From positions 1 to 28,285 of the forward strand of contig JAJYPA010000053.1 in the NCBI GenBank assembly GCA_021795795.1: DNA of 28,285 nt. The letters run 5' to 3'. This DNA comes from Pseudomonadota bacterium. Its GTDB lineage: Bacteria; Pseudomonadota; Gammaproteobacteria; Halothiobacillales; Halothiobacillaceae. The position numbers and the translations under genes are program-made. The notes below the pieces were generated by a model. The model saw only the letters and a program-made list of their open reading frames with translations, was not told the DNA's origin and did not search any database. This document shows positions 8,153-16,261 of this stretch, piece by piece. Position 1 is the first letter of the stretch. Each line of letters starts with the position of its first letter.

Positions 8153-9481
8153 TCAGAAGAATTCCAGATAACTGGAGAGCTCCCAGTCAGAAACATGGCG
8201 CATATACTCCACCCACTCCATGTGCTTTAGGGTTAAAAATTCTCCCGACACAGAGCCAAGGGCAGACAGCAGAATGTCATCTGCCTCAAACGCCAAGAGA
8301 GCCTCATGCAAGTTTTGCGGCAAAATGCTGACGCCCTCTCTTTTGAGATCTTCGGGTGACCACTCATATAAGTTAGCGTTCTTGGGCTCCCCCGGATCCA
8401 GGGCACGATCGATACCGTCGATACCAGCGGCGATTACAGCCGCAGTGGCAAGGTAGGCGTTGCAAGCACCATCGGGCAAGCGGAGTTCCAGGCGCCCCCC
8501 AGGAATACGCACCATCGATGACCGATTGTTATCTCCATAACTGATATAGGCGGGTGCCCATGTCGCACCGGTGAGCGAGCGCCCCACTACCAAACGCTTG
8601 TAAGAATTCACCGTGGGCGCGCAGATTGCTGCCAATGCAGATGCGTGCGCCAGTACGCCCCCCAGGAAATGATACCCCAGGGGAGAGAGTTGAAGCCCTC
8701 GGGGATCGTCGGCATCGGCGAAGAGATTTCTTTCTCCATCCCCAATAGACATATGCATGTGCATACCATTACCGGGCCGATTTGCAAAAGGCTTGGGCAT
8801 GAATGAGCAGATCAGACCCATTTCATGTGCAATTTCTGCAGCGGCCATTTTGAAAAAAGTAAACTGGTCGCAGGAGGTAAGGCAGTCGCTAAAGGTATAA
8901 TTGACTTCGAACTGTCCATTCGCATCTTCGTGATCGATTTGATATACGTCAATACCACTAGCGATCATGCTGTCTACCAGTTTCTCAAGAAATACTCGGG
9001 AGCGAGATAACCCTTTGTAGTCATAACAGGGTTTTGGCAGCGCATCACTGGGATCACAAGGTGAAATCACACCATCTGAGCCACGACGCAACAAAGAAAA
9101 TTCCGGTTCCAGCCCGGTGTAGAAGGTAAGACCCAGCTCACTTAATCGTGCGATCTGCTTTTTTAAAGTCACTCGAGTGTCGTTGGGCCATGGCTTTCCC
9201 TGCACATGCCCATCACAGACGATGCGTGCGTAACCCGGCTGCCACGGTACCAGCGAAAGCGTCGAGAGGTCTCCAACGGCCATAAAGTCTGGTCCATGTG
9301 GCGCTATGCCTAAACCCCACACCGCAAATCCCGCGAATCCCGCACCATTGCCAAGAATCGTCTCGAAATGTTTCACGGGTACCGATTTGGTTTTGGCTGT
9401 ACCGTGAATATCAACGAACTGCGCAAGCACATATTTGATCTGATTTTCCGAGAGAAATTTTCTTGCAGCTTCAATATTCAT
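8153..9481 (-). CDS. gmaS: Gamma-glutamylmethylamide synthetase
   Basis: A 442-residue protein of the glutamine synthetase fold (GlnT/GS type III-like group) expected to join methylamine to the gamma carboxyl of glutamate using ATP. It shows the N-terminal beta-grasp region [14 protein letters not shown], then [18 protein letters not shown], a pattern I associate with GmaS. The metal and substrate segments follow: [18 protein letters not shown] and [26 protein letters not shown] lies nine bases before the ATG. Lying between mgdD and mgsA inside an eight-gene N-methylglutamate set makes methylamine, not ammonia, the likely amine. A GlnT-like glutamine synthetase is the alternative on sequence alone. 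Confidence 0.9.
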   Translation of the reverse strand: MNIEAARKFLSENQIKYVLAQFVDIHGTAKTKSVPVKHFETILGNGAGFAGFAVWGLGIAPHGPDFMAVGDLSTLSLVPWQPGYARIVCDGHVQGKPWPNDTRVTLKKQIARLSELGLTFYTGLEPEFSLLRRGSDGVISPCDPSDALPKPCYDYKGLSRSRVFLEKLVDSMIASGIDVYQIDHEDANGQFEVNYTFSDCLTSCDQFTFFKMAAAEIAHEMGLICSFMPKPFANRPGNGMHMHMSIGDGERNLFADADDPRGLQLSPLGYHFLGGVLAHASALAAICAPTVNSYKRLVVGRSLTGATWAPAYISYGDNNRSSMVRIPGGRLELRLPDGACNAYLATAAVIAAGIDGIDRALDPGEPKNANLYEWSPEDLKREGVSILPQNLHEALLAFEADDILLSALGSVSGEFLTLKHMEWVEYMRHVSDWELSSYLEFF

Positions 9482-9526
9482 TTGCCGTAACCCTCCGTAA
9501 CATAGATAAAGTAGTTCCTGGCTGAT

Positions 9527-10141
9527 TTATTGACAAGCCGAATCTCTGCTAAAGCGAATCTGAGAACCACCCAGTTCATTACCGATCCCCAACAAGGTGT
9601 TCCATAAATAAAATCCATAGGTATTATCTGCCCATATCAGAAAGTGCGGCTGGCCTTGATCCTGTTTAGGTAAGATAATCACATTCACGCCGATCATCGA
9701 CGTGAGAACAATGGGTTGGGCAGTCAAATTCAGCGCCTCAAAGTGCAGGCTACAAACCTGCCTGAGAAGGTTGTCCGCCTGAGTCCCACCGAGCTCGAAT
9801 GCACAATCCTGGCGTAAAACAGGGTAAACCGACGCTTCTCGCGGAAGACTTTTAGCCTTGTTAACAACGTCTGCTGTACTTTCGACCAGGAATTCCGAAT
9901 CACCCAAACGCAAAATCGCAGTTTCCGCCTTCATCCTCCAACTGTTGGGCCTGTCTGGCACAGTTAAATCCTGGTTCTCCAGCCACTCCAACGCTCCACG
10001 CCCTTTGCAACCAAAGCGCGGGTGCAGGGTGCGGTCGGCAATCCAGATCGCTGCATCCTGGTTAATCGTGGATAAAACACTTCCTACCGAGGGGATCTCG
10101 GCGGTATGGAAGGGGCTCCATCTGTCAGCATCTACGCGCAT
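9527..10141 (-). CDS. mgdD: N-methylglutamate dehydrogenase subunit D (SoxG-like)
   Basis: A 204-residue protein like the gamma subunit of heterotetrameric sarcosine oxidase. It belongs to the aminomethyltransferase-like fold but has no catalytic centre of its own, and it helps shape the complex around the flavin and folate sites. The ATG overlaps the mgdC stop by ten bases with AAGGAG five bases upstream, so the two are translationally coupled. Subunit order beta-delta-alpha-gamma is that of soxBDAG operons. The next gene, gmaS, begins 45 bases on. Confidence 0.88.
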   Translation of the reverse strand: MRVDADRWSPFHTAEIPSVGSVLSTINQDAAIWIADRTLHPRFGCKGRGALEWLENQDLTVPDRPNSWRMKAETAILRLGDSEFLVESTADVVNKAKSLPREASVYPVLRQDCAFELGGTQADNLLRQVCSLHFEALNLTAQPIVLTSMIGVNVIILPKQDQGQPHFLIWADNTYGFYLWNTLLGIGNELGGSQIRFSRDSACQ

Positions 10142-13050
10142 ATCGTCTCCTTCTGGCGCATTTGACCGGGATCGTAGAATGGTAATGATGTTATCTGTGC
10201 AGTGACGAAATCACCGTTGGTCTGACGGATTTCGAAAGAGGTCGCAGACGACGCCAAATTTGGAGCAACCAATGCCAAACCGATGTGGGCTTTGATTGTC
10301 TGACTATAGGCGATACTGGTTACCCGTCCGGCAATTTCTCCGGCATGAATAATCAGGTGGCACTCCTGCGGGGGACATCCCGAGTATTCCTGTGGTATTT
10401 TAAATCCAACCAATTGCTGCCGCAGGGTTTTTTTTGCGAGAATTTGGAGGCTGCGCTTACCAACGAAAAAAGGCTTATCCATTTTGATCGCCCATCCGAG
10501 ACCTGCCTCATAGGGATTCGTGAGGCCATCTGTATCCTGTCCGATTATCACATGTCCCTTTTCTAAGCGCAGGACGCGTTGCGCTTCCACACCGAAGGGT
10601 CGAATGTTGAAAGGGCGTCCCGCTTCCAGGAGCGCATCCCAAAGGGTTATTCCATATTCAGCAGGAACGTGAATTTCGTAGCCCCATTCCCCCACAAAAC
10701 CCACACGCATTAGACGCGCGGGGATGTCGGCTACCGTCCCTTCCCGGATTGCCAAATACGGAAAAGATGCGCCAGAAAGATCTATTGCCGTAAGTTTTTG
10801 CAGTACTTCCCGGGATTTTGGGCCAGCAACATTCATGGCAGAGAATGCGCTGGTATGATTAGCGAGGCCACAATTCAATCGCCACATCGTATTGAGACGG
10901 CTCAACTCCCGATAAATCGCGGCTGCTCCCGAGGTCGTCGTGGTAAAGTAAAAATGATCCTCAGCCAACCGTGCAATCACACCATCGTCAATGACCACAC
11001 CCGCCTCATCACACATAACGGCATAGCGCGTCATACCCACTTTTAAATTGGCATATTTTGAGACGTAGACGCGCTCCAACAGTTCCACTGCCTGCGGCCC
11101 AAATACTTCGAGCTTCCCTAATGTGCCAACATCTATCAGGCCTACAGAGGATCGGACTGCTGTTACTTCCTCTTGAATACATGCACTGCGATTATAACCC
11201 GGCAGTGCATAATACTCAGGACGCAGCCACTCGCCCGCGCGCATAAAGAATGCGTTAAGAGCGACGTGGCGGGGGTGCACAGGGGTCCGGCGTTCTGGAT
11301 GAAATCCGCGTCCAGCCAAATGAGATAACGGTACTGGATGAAAAAATGGACGGGCGGTAGTCGTACCTACAACGTCTGGACGCTGGCCGGTCAACCGCCC
11401 CAAAATACGCAGGGCATTCATATTAGAATGTTTACCCTGGCTGGGGCCCATTCCATTCGTTGTGAAACGCTTTAAGAGCTCAATATTGTCAAAACCTTCC
11501 TGCACAGCATTCTCGAAATCCTTGAGCTGCAGATCTTCGTCAAAATCCACAAAATTTTTGCCTTGTGGATGAGAAACCATAGGCCAGGGAAAGCTTGGGC
11601 ACGTCGTCCCGGGAGCAATATCCACCTCGATAGCCTTTCCAAATCCAAGGTAAGCTGCTGCAGCACTGCCGGCACGCTGGCCATCCCGTAGTCGGGCATC
11701 TGGGTTATAGACACCATTTACTCGGCCACAGGTAAAAATCCCGCGGGTCAGATCCCTTGGGATAAATTGCTCCAGCGCATCCGCATAATGCATCTGCGTA
11801 TTGGCTTGGTAGAGAAGATTGGCGCCAGGAGACCAACCCACACTCATAATAATTCCGTCACACTTAATTTCACGGATGGTGGCCAGATCTGCCTTACCAT
11901 TCGAGAATGATGCTACACGAGCTACACCCACAACATGATCCTTCTTAGCGGGTAGTGCCTCGTAGACACAGCAGCCATAGTATAACGGTATCCCATGATT
12001 AGTAAGCGATTTGGAGAAAGGATTTTCTACTGCCCCCTCTGGGCGCATATCGACTATTGCGGCGATTTCAACGCCGTGGGCCCGCAAATCCAGTGCAAGC
12101 CGATAGCCATCATCGTTGGCGATCAATACGACGGCCATCTGCGCAGGCCGCACCGCGAACCGATACATCAAGCGCTGGGCCGCGGATCCCAACATGACTC
12201 CCGGGAGATCATTATTCCTGAACACTGCGGGCTGCTCAAAGGCACCCGTTGCAAACACCACAGACTTCGCCCGCAACTTGGTCATTTTGCGTTCAGATAC
12301 CAGTGCTAGCCAATGATCTGCGTAATAACCAGCCACCGTCGTACACGTAAGAATACGAATCAACGGGTGTGCTTCGACCTTCTCTAAAAGCTGCTTTATG
12401 CCATGCCAGAAACTATGATCTCCACCCCGTTGGTAATGTCCGCTCCCACCACAGTGCGGGTTTTCATCAATGAGCAGCGTATCGGCACCTTGCTCTGCAG
12501 CTGCCAGTGCGGCCGCAAGCCCAGATGGCCCTGCTCCGATAACCGCTACCGAACAAAAATCGTAGTCTTTGGGAGTAAATATCCGGGGTGTTTCAAAGTC
12601 GACCTTCCCCAAGCCCGTTATGCCGCGGAACAATCGTTCCCAATGCGGAAAAAGTTTCTTACTGTGGAACGCTTTATAATAAAAGCCGACCGGCAACAGT
12701 GATGAAAGATGATTTAATATTTTGCTTTGGTCTTTTTCAAGGCCCCCCGTCGTATTCACCACATTTAGCTGCATTTGAGATTCAAGCGCTGTGACATCTG
12801 CACGGAGATTCAAGTGTTGGTCCCATTGCACCATCACATTGACGTCATGATTCGCCAGCGACAATATGCCTCGTGGCCGGTGATATTTGAAACTGCGCCC
12901 CAAGAGTCTTTGACCTGCTGCCCAGAGTGCACTGGAGATCACATCTCCCTCAAAACCCCAGAATATTTTGCCTTCGAACTTGAAAGAGATCGGCTTTTCA
13001 CGATCAAGCCACTCCCCTTCCACGGGAGGAAGTCGATAAGGTTGCAACAT
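10132..13050 (-). CDS. mgdC: N-methylglutamate dehydrogenase subunit C (SoxA-like alpha)
   Basis: A 972-residue large subunit homologous to the sarcosine oxidase alpha chain. Domains in order: a ferredoxin-like N-terminal fold at about 20-105 with no cysteines, so no 2Fe-2S cluster; an FAD/NAD Rossmann domain starting at GAGPSG (172-177) and running to about 480; a linker; then a GcvT-like tetrahydrofolate-binding domain from about 600 to 950. Oxidation of the N-methyl amino acid passes the methylene group to THF in this last domain, giving 5,10-methylene-THF, the substrate of FolD. The ATG at 13050 directly follows the mgdB stop. Sarcosine or dimethylglycine oxidation is the alternative, but the adjacent gmaS and mgsABC favour N-methylglutamate. 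Confidence 0.92.
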   Translation of the reverse strand: MLQPYRLPPVEGEWLDREKPISFKFEGKIFWGFEGDVISSALWAAGQRLLGRSFKYHRPRGILSLANHDVNVMVQWDQHLNLRADVTALESQMQLNVVNTTGGLEKDQSKILNHLSSLLPVGFYYKAFHSKKLFPHWERLFRGITGLGKVDFETPRIFTPKDYDFCSVAVIGAGPSGLAAALAAAEQGADTLLIDENPHCGGSGHYQRGGDHSFWHGIKQLLEKVEAHPLIRILTCTTVAGYYADHWLALVSERKMTKLRAKSVVFATGAFEQPAVFRNNDLPGVMLGSAAQRLMYRFAVRPAQMAVVLIANDDGYRLALDLRAHGVEIAAIVDMRPEGAVENPFSKSLTNHGIPLYYGCCVYEALPAKKDHVVGVARVASFSNGKADLATIREIKCDGIIMSVGWSPGANLLYQANTQMHYADALEQFIPRDLTRGIFTCGRVNGVYNPDARLRDGQRAGSAAAAYLGFGKAIEVDIAPGTTCPSFPWPMVSHPQGKNFVDFDEDLQLKDFENAVQEGFDNIELLKRFTTNGMGPSQGKHSNMNALRILGRLTGQRPDVVGTTTARPFFHPVPLSHLAGRGFHPERRTPVHPRHVALNAFFMRAGEWLRPEYYALPGYNRSACIQEEVTAVRSSVGLIDVGTLGKLEVFGPQAVELLERVYVSKYANLKVGMTRYAVMCDEAGVVIDDGVIARLAEDHFYFTTTTSGAAAIYRELSRLNTMWRLNCGLANHTSAFSAMNVAGPKSREVLQKLTAIDLSGASFPYLAIREGTVADIPARLMRVGFVGEWGYEIHVPAEYGITLWDALLEAGRPFNIRPFGVEAQRVLRLEKGHVIIGQDTDGLTNPYEAGLGWAIKMDKPFFVGKRSLQILAKKTLRQQLVGFKIPQEYSGCPPQECHLIIHAGEIAGRVTSIAYSQTIKAHIGLALVAPNLASSATSFEIRQTNGDFVTAQITSLPFYDPGQMRQKETICA

Positions 13051-13308
13051 CTATACGCCCTCCTCATACAAGTAAGTCTGAACCATCTGATCTGTAATCG
13101 TATTGCGTTCCGCAATAAACCAGGTGTTACTTGGAATATGGCACCACCATTCTTTTTTTATCCCTGCAACTCCATTTCGATTGAACACGTAGCCCGCCCA
13201 TTCTTGATCTGTACAAGTTTCGGGGTCTGGGGAGACTTTTAGCTCCCCCCAATAAAAGAATTCGGAAACAGGACGTGATCCGTGGATTGGACAATCAATC
13301 ATTTTCAT
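13051..13308 (-). CDS. mgdB: N-methylglutamate dehydrogenase subunit B (SoxD-like delta)
   Basis: An 85-residue small subunit like sarcosine oxidase delta, which in Corynebacterium holds a zinc ion. It keeps the opening MKMIDCPIHG and the WGE and WF landmarks. Aligned by eye, the four zinc ligands Cys, Cys, His, Cys become Cys6, His9, Cys56 and Ser60, so zinc binding may be altered or lost. The stop is contiguous with the mgdC start, and mgdA ends 19 bases upstream. Confidence 0.88.
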   Translation of the reverse strand: MKMIDCPIHGSRPVSEFFYWGELKVSPDPETCTDQEWAGYVFNRNGVAGIKKEWWCHIPSNTWFIAERNTITDQMVQTYLYEEGV

Positions 13309-13327
13309 AATGCGATCTCCATATCAC

Positions 13328-14569
13328 CTAATGCCCTACAGATGCCGCGCCTTTTTCACCGGTCAGCGCATAAGAACGAAATCGATCTAGAGAAAACTCG
13401 CTAATGAGCGGATGTGTAGCATCTAATGCTACGGTGTGTGCCATAGTTTTACCCGCTATAGGGGTTGCCTTGAATCCCCAAGTACCCCAGCCAGCGTCGA
13501 GATAAAACCCTTCTACAGAAGTTTTTCCCATTATAGGGGCGAAATCTGGAGTCATATCGGCCATTCCAGCCCATTGTCGTACAATTTTGACGTGAGAGAG
13601 GAACGGGAAAAGTTCTAGAATATGCGCAGAAAGCCCTTCCGTGAAATCTAGTGTCGATCGTGTAGAATGCAGCTCATACGGATCGAGAGAAGCACCCAGT
13701 ACCAGTTCTCCGCGAGCCGATTGGCTGATGTAAACATGCAAGCTGCCAGAAACAATGATGGGGTTTAACCAAGGTTTCATCGGCTCGCTCACCATCGCCT
13801 GCAAAGGATGGATGTAAATTGGACTTTGCAGATCTACCATATTCATCAGGCGCGGTGTAGAGCCCGCTACGGCACATAAGACTTTCTCCGTATGAATAAA
13901 TCCGCGTGACGTTTGCACACCAGAGACCTTGCCAGAACAGACTGTTATTCCCGTCACTTCTGTTTTTTGGTGGATTTCGACTCCGCGTTTGTCAGCTCCT
14001 CGACCATAACCCCAAGCTACCGCATCATGTCGAGCGATGGCCCCAGGTGCATGGTAAAGCGCCCCAAGAATTGGCGCGTGGCCTCCACAGGTCATATCCA
14101 TCATGGGTAATTCGCGATGAATAAATTCGGGATGAACCAGTTCAGACTCCACTCCGTAATGTTTATTGACTTCGGCGCGCCAACGCATGGTACGCAGAGC
14201 AGAATCGGTATGCGCCAGAGTGTAGTGGCCGCGTTTGGAGTAGAAAAGATTCAAATCAAAATCTTCGGAGAGGTCTTCCCAAAGCTTGACTGATGCATCG
14301 TAAAAACGCACTCCCTCCGGGGTGATGTAATTTGATCTTATAATTGTGGTATTCCGTCCGGTGTTTCCACCGCCGATATATCCTTTTTCCAAGACACATA
14401 CATTGTTGATACCGTGATCATGGGCGAGGTAGTAGGCAGCCGCTAAGCCATGACCACCAGCTCCGATAATTACCACATCATAGGAATCTCTCAGTTCTGC
14501 ATGCGTCCGGAACATCCGACCTTCGGGATGCTCCGGGGACAGCGCAAATCGCATTAAACGCCAAGGCAT
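13328..14569 (-). CDS. mgdA: N-methylglutamate dehydrogenase subunit A (SoxB-like beta)
   Basis: A 413-residue flavoprotein of the D-amino acid oxidase fold, like the sarcosine oxidase beta chain that holds FAD and a covalently bound FMN. The FAD motif is VVIIGAGGHGLAAAYYL (residues 32-48). His181 in RHDAVAWGYGRGA lies where the family attaches FMN. The C-terminal part has QWAGMADMTPDFAPIMG and GWGTWGFKATP, typical of this subunit. This is the site where the N-methyl group is oxidised. AGAAGGGG precedes the ATG. It follows purU by 21 bases in the same transcription unit. Confidence 0.92.
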   Translation of the reverse strand: MPWRLMRFALSPEHPEGRMFRTHAELRDSYDVVIIGAGGHGLAAAYYLAHDHGINNVCVLEKGYIGGGNTGRNTTIIRSNYITPEGVRFYDASVKLWEDLSEDFDLNLFYSKRGHYTLAHTDSALRTMRWRAEVNKHYGVESELVHPEFIHRELPMMDMTCGGHAPILGALYHAPGAIARHDAVAWGYGRGADKRGVEIHQKTEVTGITVCSGKVSGVQTSRGFIHTEKVLCAVAGSTPRLMNMVDLQSPIYIHPLQAMVSEPMKPWLNPIIVSGSLHVYISQSARGELVLGASLDPYELHSTRSTLDFTEGLSAHILELFPFLSHVKIVRQWAGMADMTPDFAPIMGKTSVEGFYLDAGWGTWGFKATPIAGKTMAHTVALDATHPLISEFSLDRFRSYALTGEKGAASVGH

Positions 14570-14590
14570 GTTGTCATCCCCTTCTATACA

Positions 14591-15451
14591 TTATCGAAAT
14601 ACCACGGTCTTCGATCCATTAAGCAGGACTCGATCTTCTAAGTGATACCGCAACCCACGGGCAAGTACCGATTTTTCGACATCGCGACCAGAGCGCACCA
14701 GCTCTGGAGGTCCATTGGAGTGATCTATACGAATCACATCCTGTTCTATGATTGGCCCCTGATCCAGTTCGGATGTGACATAATGACAAGTGGCGCCGAT
14801 GAGTTTAACTCCCTTATCGTAGGCTTGGTGGTAAGGTTTTGCGCCAACAAATCCGGGCAGGAAGCTGTGGTGAATATTGATGATTCGTCCCGGATATAGT
14901 TCACACATCCCTGGGTTAAGCACCTGCATATACCTTGCCAGGACTAGTACATCGCCTTGGACTGTGTCGAAAAGATCAGCGACTTTCTGAAAGGCTATAT
15001 GTTTCTGTTTCGGATCAACGGGAACATGATGAAAGGGAATGTCGTGCCATTCCACAAATGACCGAAAAGTATCATGATTAGAGATAACGCAGGGGATGTC
15101 GATGTTCAGCTCACCAGTCCTCCATCTTCCTAGCAAGTCGTAGAGGCAGTGGCCCAGATTGGAGACCATAATGACAACACGCTTTTTTATGCGGCTGTCG
15201 GATATCTGCCAATTCATTTCAAACTTCTGCGCAATTTCATGAAACTGCTCACGAAACACATGAACGTCAAAAGGAAGCGAATGGGCCACAATCTGATTCC
15301 GCATGAAGAAACGGCGTAGGTCCGGGTCCGCATAATGGCTAGCTTCGATGATCCAGCCACCATTACTCGCTATGAAGTCTGATACACGGGCAACGATACC
15401 CACTTGGTCTGGGCAAGATACTGTCAATGTAAAAAAATCAATATCAGGCAT
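14591..15451 (-). CDS. purU: Formyltetrahydrofolate deformylase
   Basis: A 286-residue PurU that hydrolyses 10-formyl-THF to formate and THF. The N-terminal ACT domain covers about residues 6-85 (LTVSCPDQVGIVARVSDFI). The C-terminal formyltransferase-type domain carries the catalytic trio Asn192, His194 and Asp230 in NIHHSFLPG and ELDQGPIIEQDV. It is the first gene of the operon, and the Shine-Dalgarno is weak. Placed at the opposite end from folD, it would finish THF-linked oxidation of the methylamine carbon and return THF for MgdC. PurU also balances one-carbon pools in purine metabolism, but its position here indicates a dedicated role. Confidence 0.95.
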   Translation of the reverse strand: MPDIDFFTLTVSCPDQVGIVARVSDFIASNGGWIIEASHYADPDLRRFFMRNQIVAHSLPFDVHVFREQFHEIAQKFEMNWQISDSRIKKRVVIMVSNLGHCLYDLLGRWRTGELNIDIPCVISNHDTFRSFVEWHDIPFHHVPVDPKQKHIAFQKVADLFDTVQGDVLVLARYMQVLNPGMCELYPGRIINIHHSFLPGFVGAKPYHQAYDKGVKLIGATCHYVTSELDQGPIIEQDVIRIDHSNGPPELVRSGRDVEKSVLARGLRYHLEDRVLLNGSKTVVFR

Positions 15452-15508
15452 GGCATCAACCCAAAAACTCTTTCAGTAGGTAAAGCATAACATGCATGAT
15501 TCTCTGAA

Positions 15509-15524
15509 TGCAAGTTTTTTTCCC
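15509..15524 (-). promoter_or_regulatory. Weak sigma-54 promoter candidate before purU
   Basis: The minus strand reads GGGAAAAAAACTTGCA, with GG and GC ten bases apart and a good TTGCA element, but the -24 half is otherwise poor. The inferred start is about 47 bases before purU. A sigma-70 alternative, TTGCAT with TATGCT 18 bases on, overlaps it. I see no NtrC-like site upstream. An imperfect TGCAT...ATGCA dyad at about 15493-15512 could be an operator. Confidence 0.35.
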
Positions 15525-15574
15525 AGCGTGAATCTTCTTGCAATTCGCGAGGCGGCGATGTACAAGTACGAAGC

Positions 15575-16174
15575 ATGGACAATAAAGATTCGGACCACGG
15601 CCTTGAGCGATATATTGGCAACACCATACGTGAGCTTAGAAACAAACAAGACCTCACGATCTCAGATGTCTCTGACCTAACAGGAATCAGTAGGGGCATG
15701 CTCTCTAAAATAGAAAACGCCCAAACTGCAATGAGTCTGGATACCCTGTCACGACTTAGCAGAGCTCTCGGCGTTTCGCTCTCCACGCTTTTTCGAAACT
15801 ATGATGTCCCCGATGGGGGTGCACAAATGGTTAGGCACGGTGAAGGCATGGAAGTGGTCCGTCGAGGTACCAAACGCGGCCATACATATCATCTCCTTGC
15901 ATATGATCAGGGGCCCAGTAAACAATTTGAGCCTTTTTTAATAACGATGAACGACGAATCTGAGGTCTTCCCAACTTTTGAGCATCCTGGCACTGAGTTC
16001 ATCCACATCTTAGATGGTGTGATAGAGTATCGCCACGGTCAAAAAACTTATGTACTAAAGAAGGGGGATTCGCTTACCTTTCGCGGTGACATTCCACACG
16101 GCCCAGAAAATCTTATAAAACTACCAATAAGCTTCTTATCTATTATAATTTATAATACTAGCAATGCCAATTAA
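15575..16174 (+). CDS. XRE-family regulator with cupin sensor domain
   Basis: A 199-residue DNA-binding protein. Residues about 12-70 form a helix-turn-helix of XRE type (TISDVSDLTGISRGMLSKIE). Residues about 118-190 form a cupin barrel (EHPGTEFIHILDGVIEYRHG, GDSLTFRGDIPHGPEN) that usually senses a small ligand, as in PuuR- and SutR-like repressors. It is divergent from the purU-folD operon, with 123 bases between the start codons, and convergent with the APC permease. It is therefore the best local candidate to control both. The ligand might be methylamine, N-methylglutamate or another amine, which is not determinable here. The start has only a weak ribosome-binding site. Confidence 0.9.
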   Translation: MDNKDSDHGLERYIGNTIRELRNKQDLTISDVSDLTGISRGMLSKIENAQTAMSLDTLSRLSRALGVSLSTLFRNYDVPDGGAQMVRHGEGMEVVRRGTKRGHTYHLLAYDQGPSKQFEPFLITMNDESEVFPTFEHPGTEFIHILDGVIEYRHGQKTYVLKKGDSLTFRGDIPHGPENLIKLPISFLSIIIYNTSNAN

Positions 16175-16204
16175 CAATGTTTGCTTCCATTCCAGACCAT
16201 AACT

Positions 16205-16240
16205 GCGCGACAACCTTAATTGAAGTTGCCGCGCTATTTT
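16205..16240 (+). terminator. Probable intrinsic terminator after the XRE-cupin gene
   Basis: Arms GCGCGACAAC (16205-16214) and GTTGCCGCGC (16225-16234) pair over ten positions with one A-C mismatch around a ten-base loop, followed by TATTTT. It stands 30 bases past the regulator stop, in the gap between convergent genes. Confidence 0.6.
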
Positions 16241-16261
16241 GTTATGATTAAAAAATAAAAA

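Noticed and set aside
5130..9481. Reading gmaS-mgsABC as ordinary glutamine synthetase plus glutamate synthase
   Set aside because: The synthase is split into three small proteins, has no GltD partner, and is embedded with a four-subunit sarcosine-oxidase-like enzyme, the signature of the N-methylglutamate pathway.
15558..15575. Alternative ATG at 15558 for the XRE-cupin gene
   Set aside because: It is out of frame with the helix-turn-helix coding sequence.
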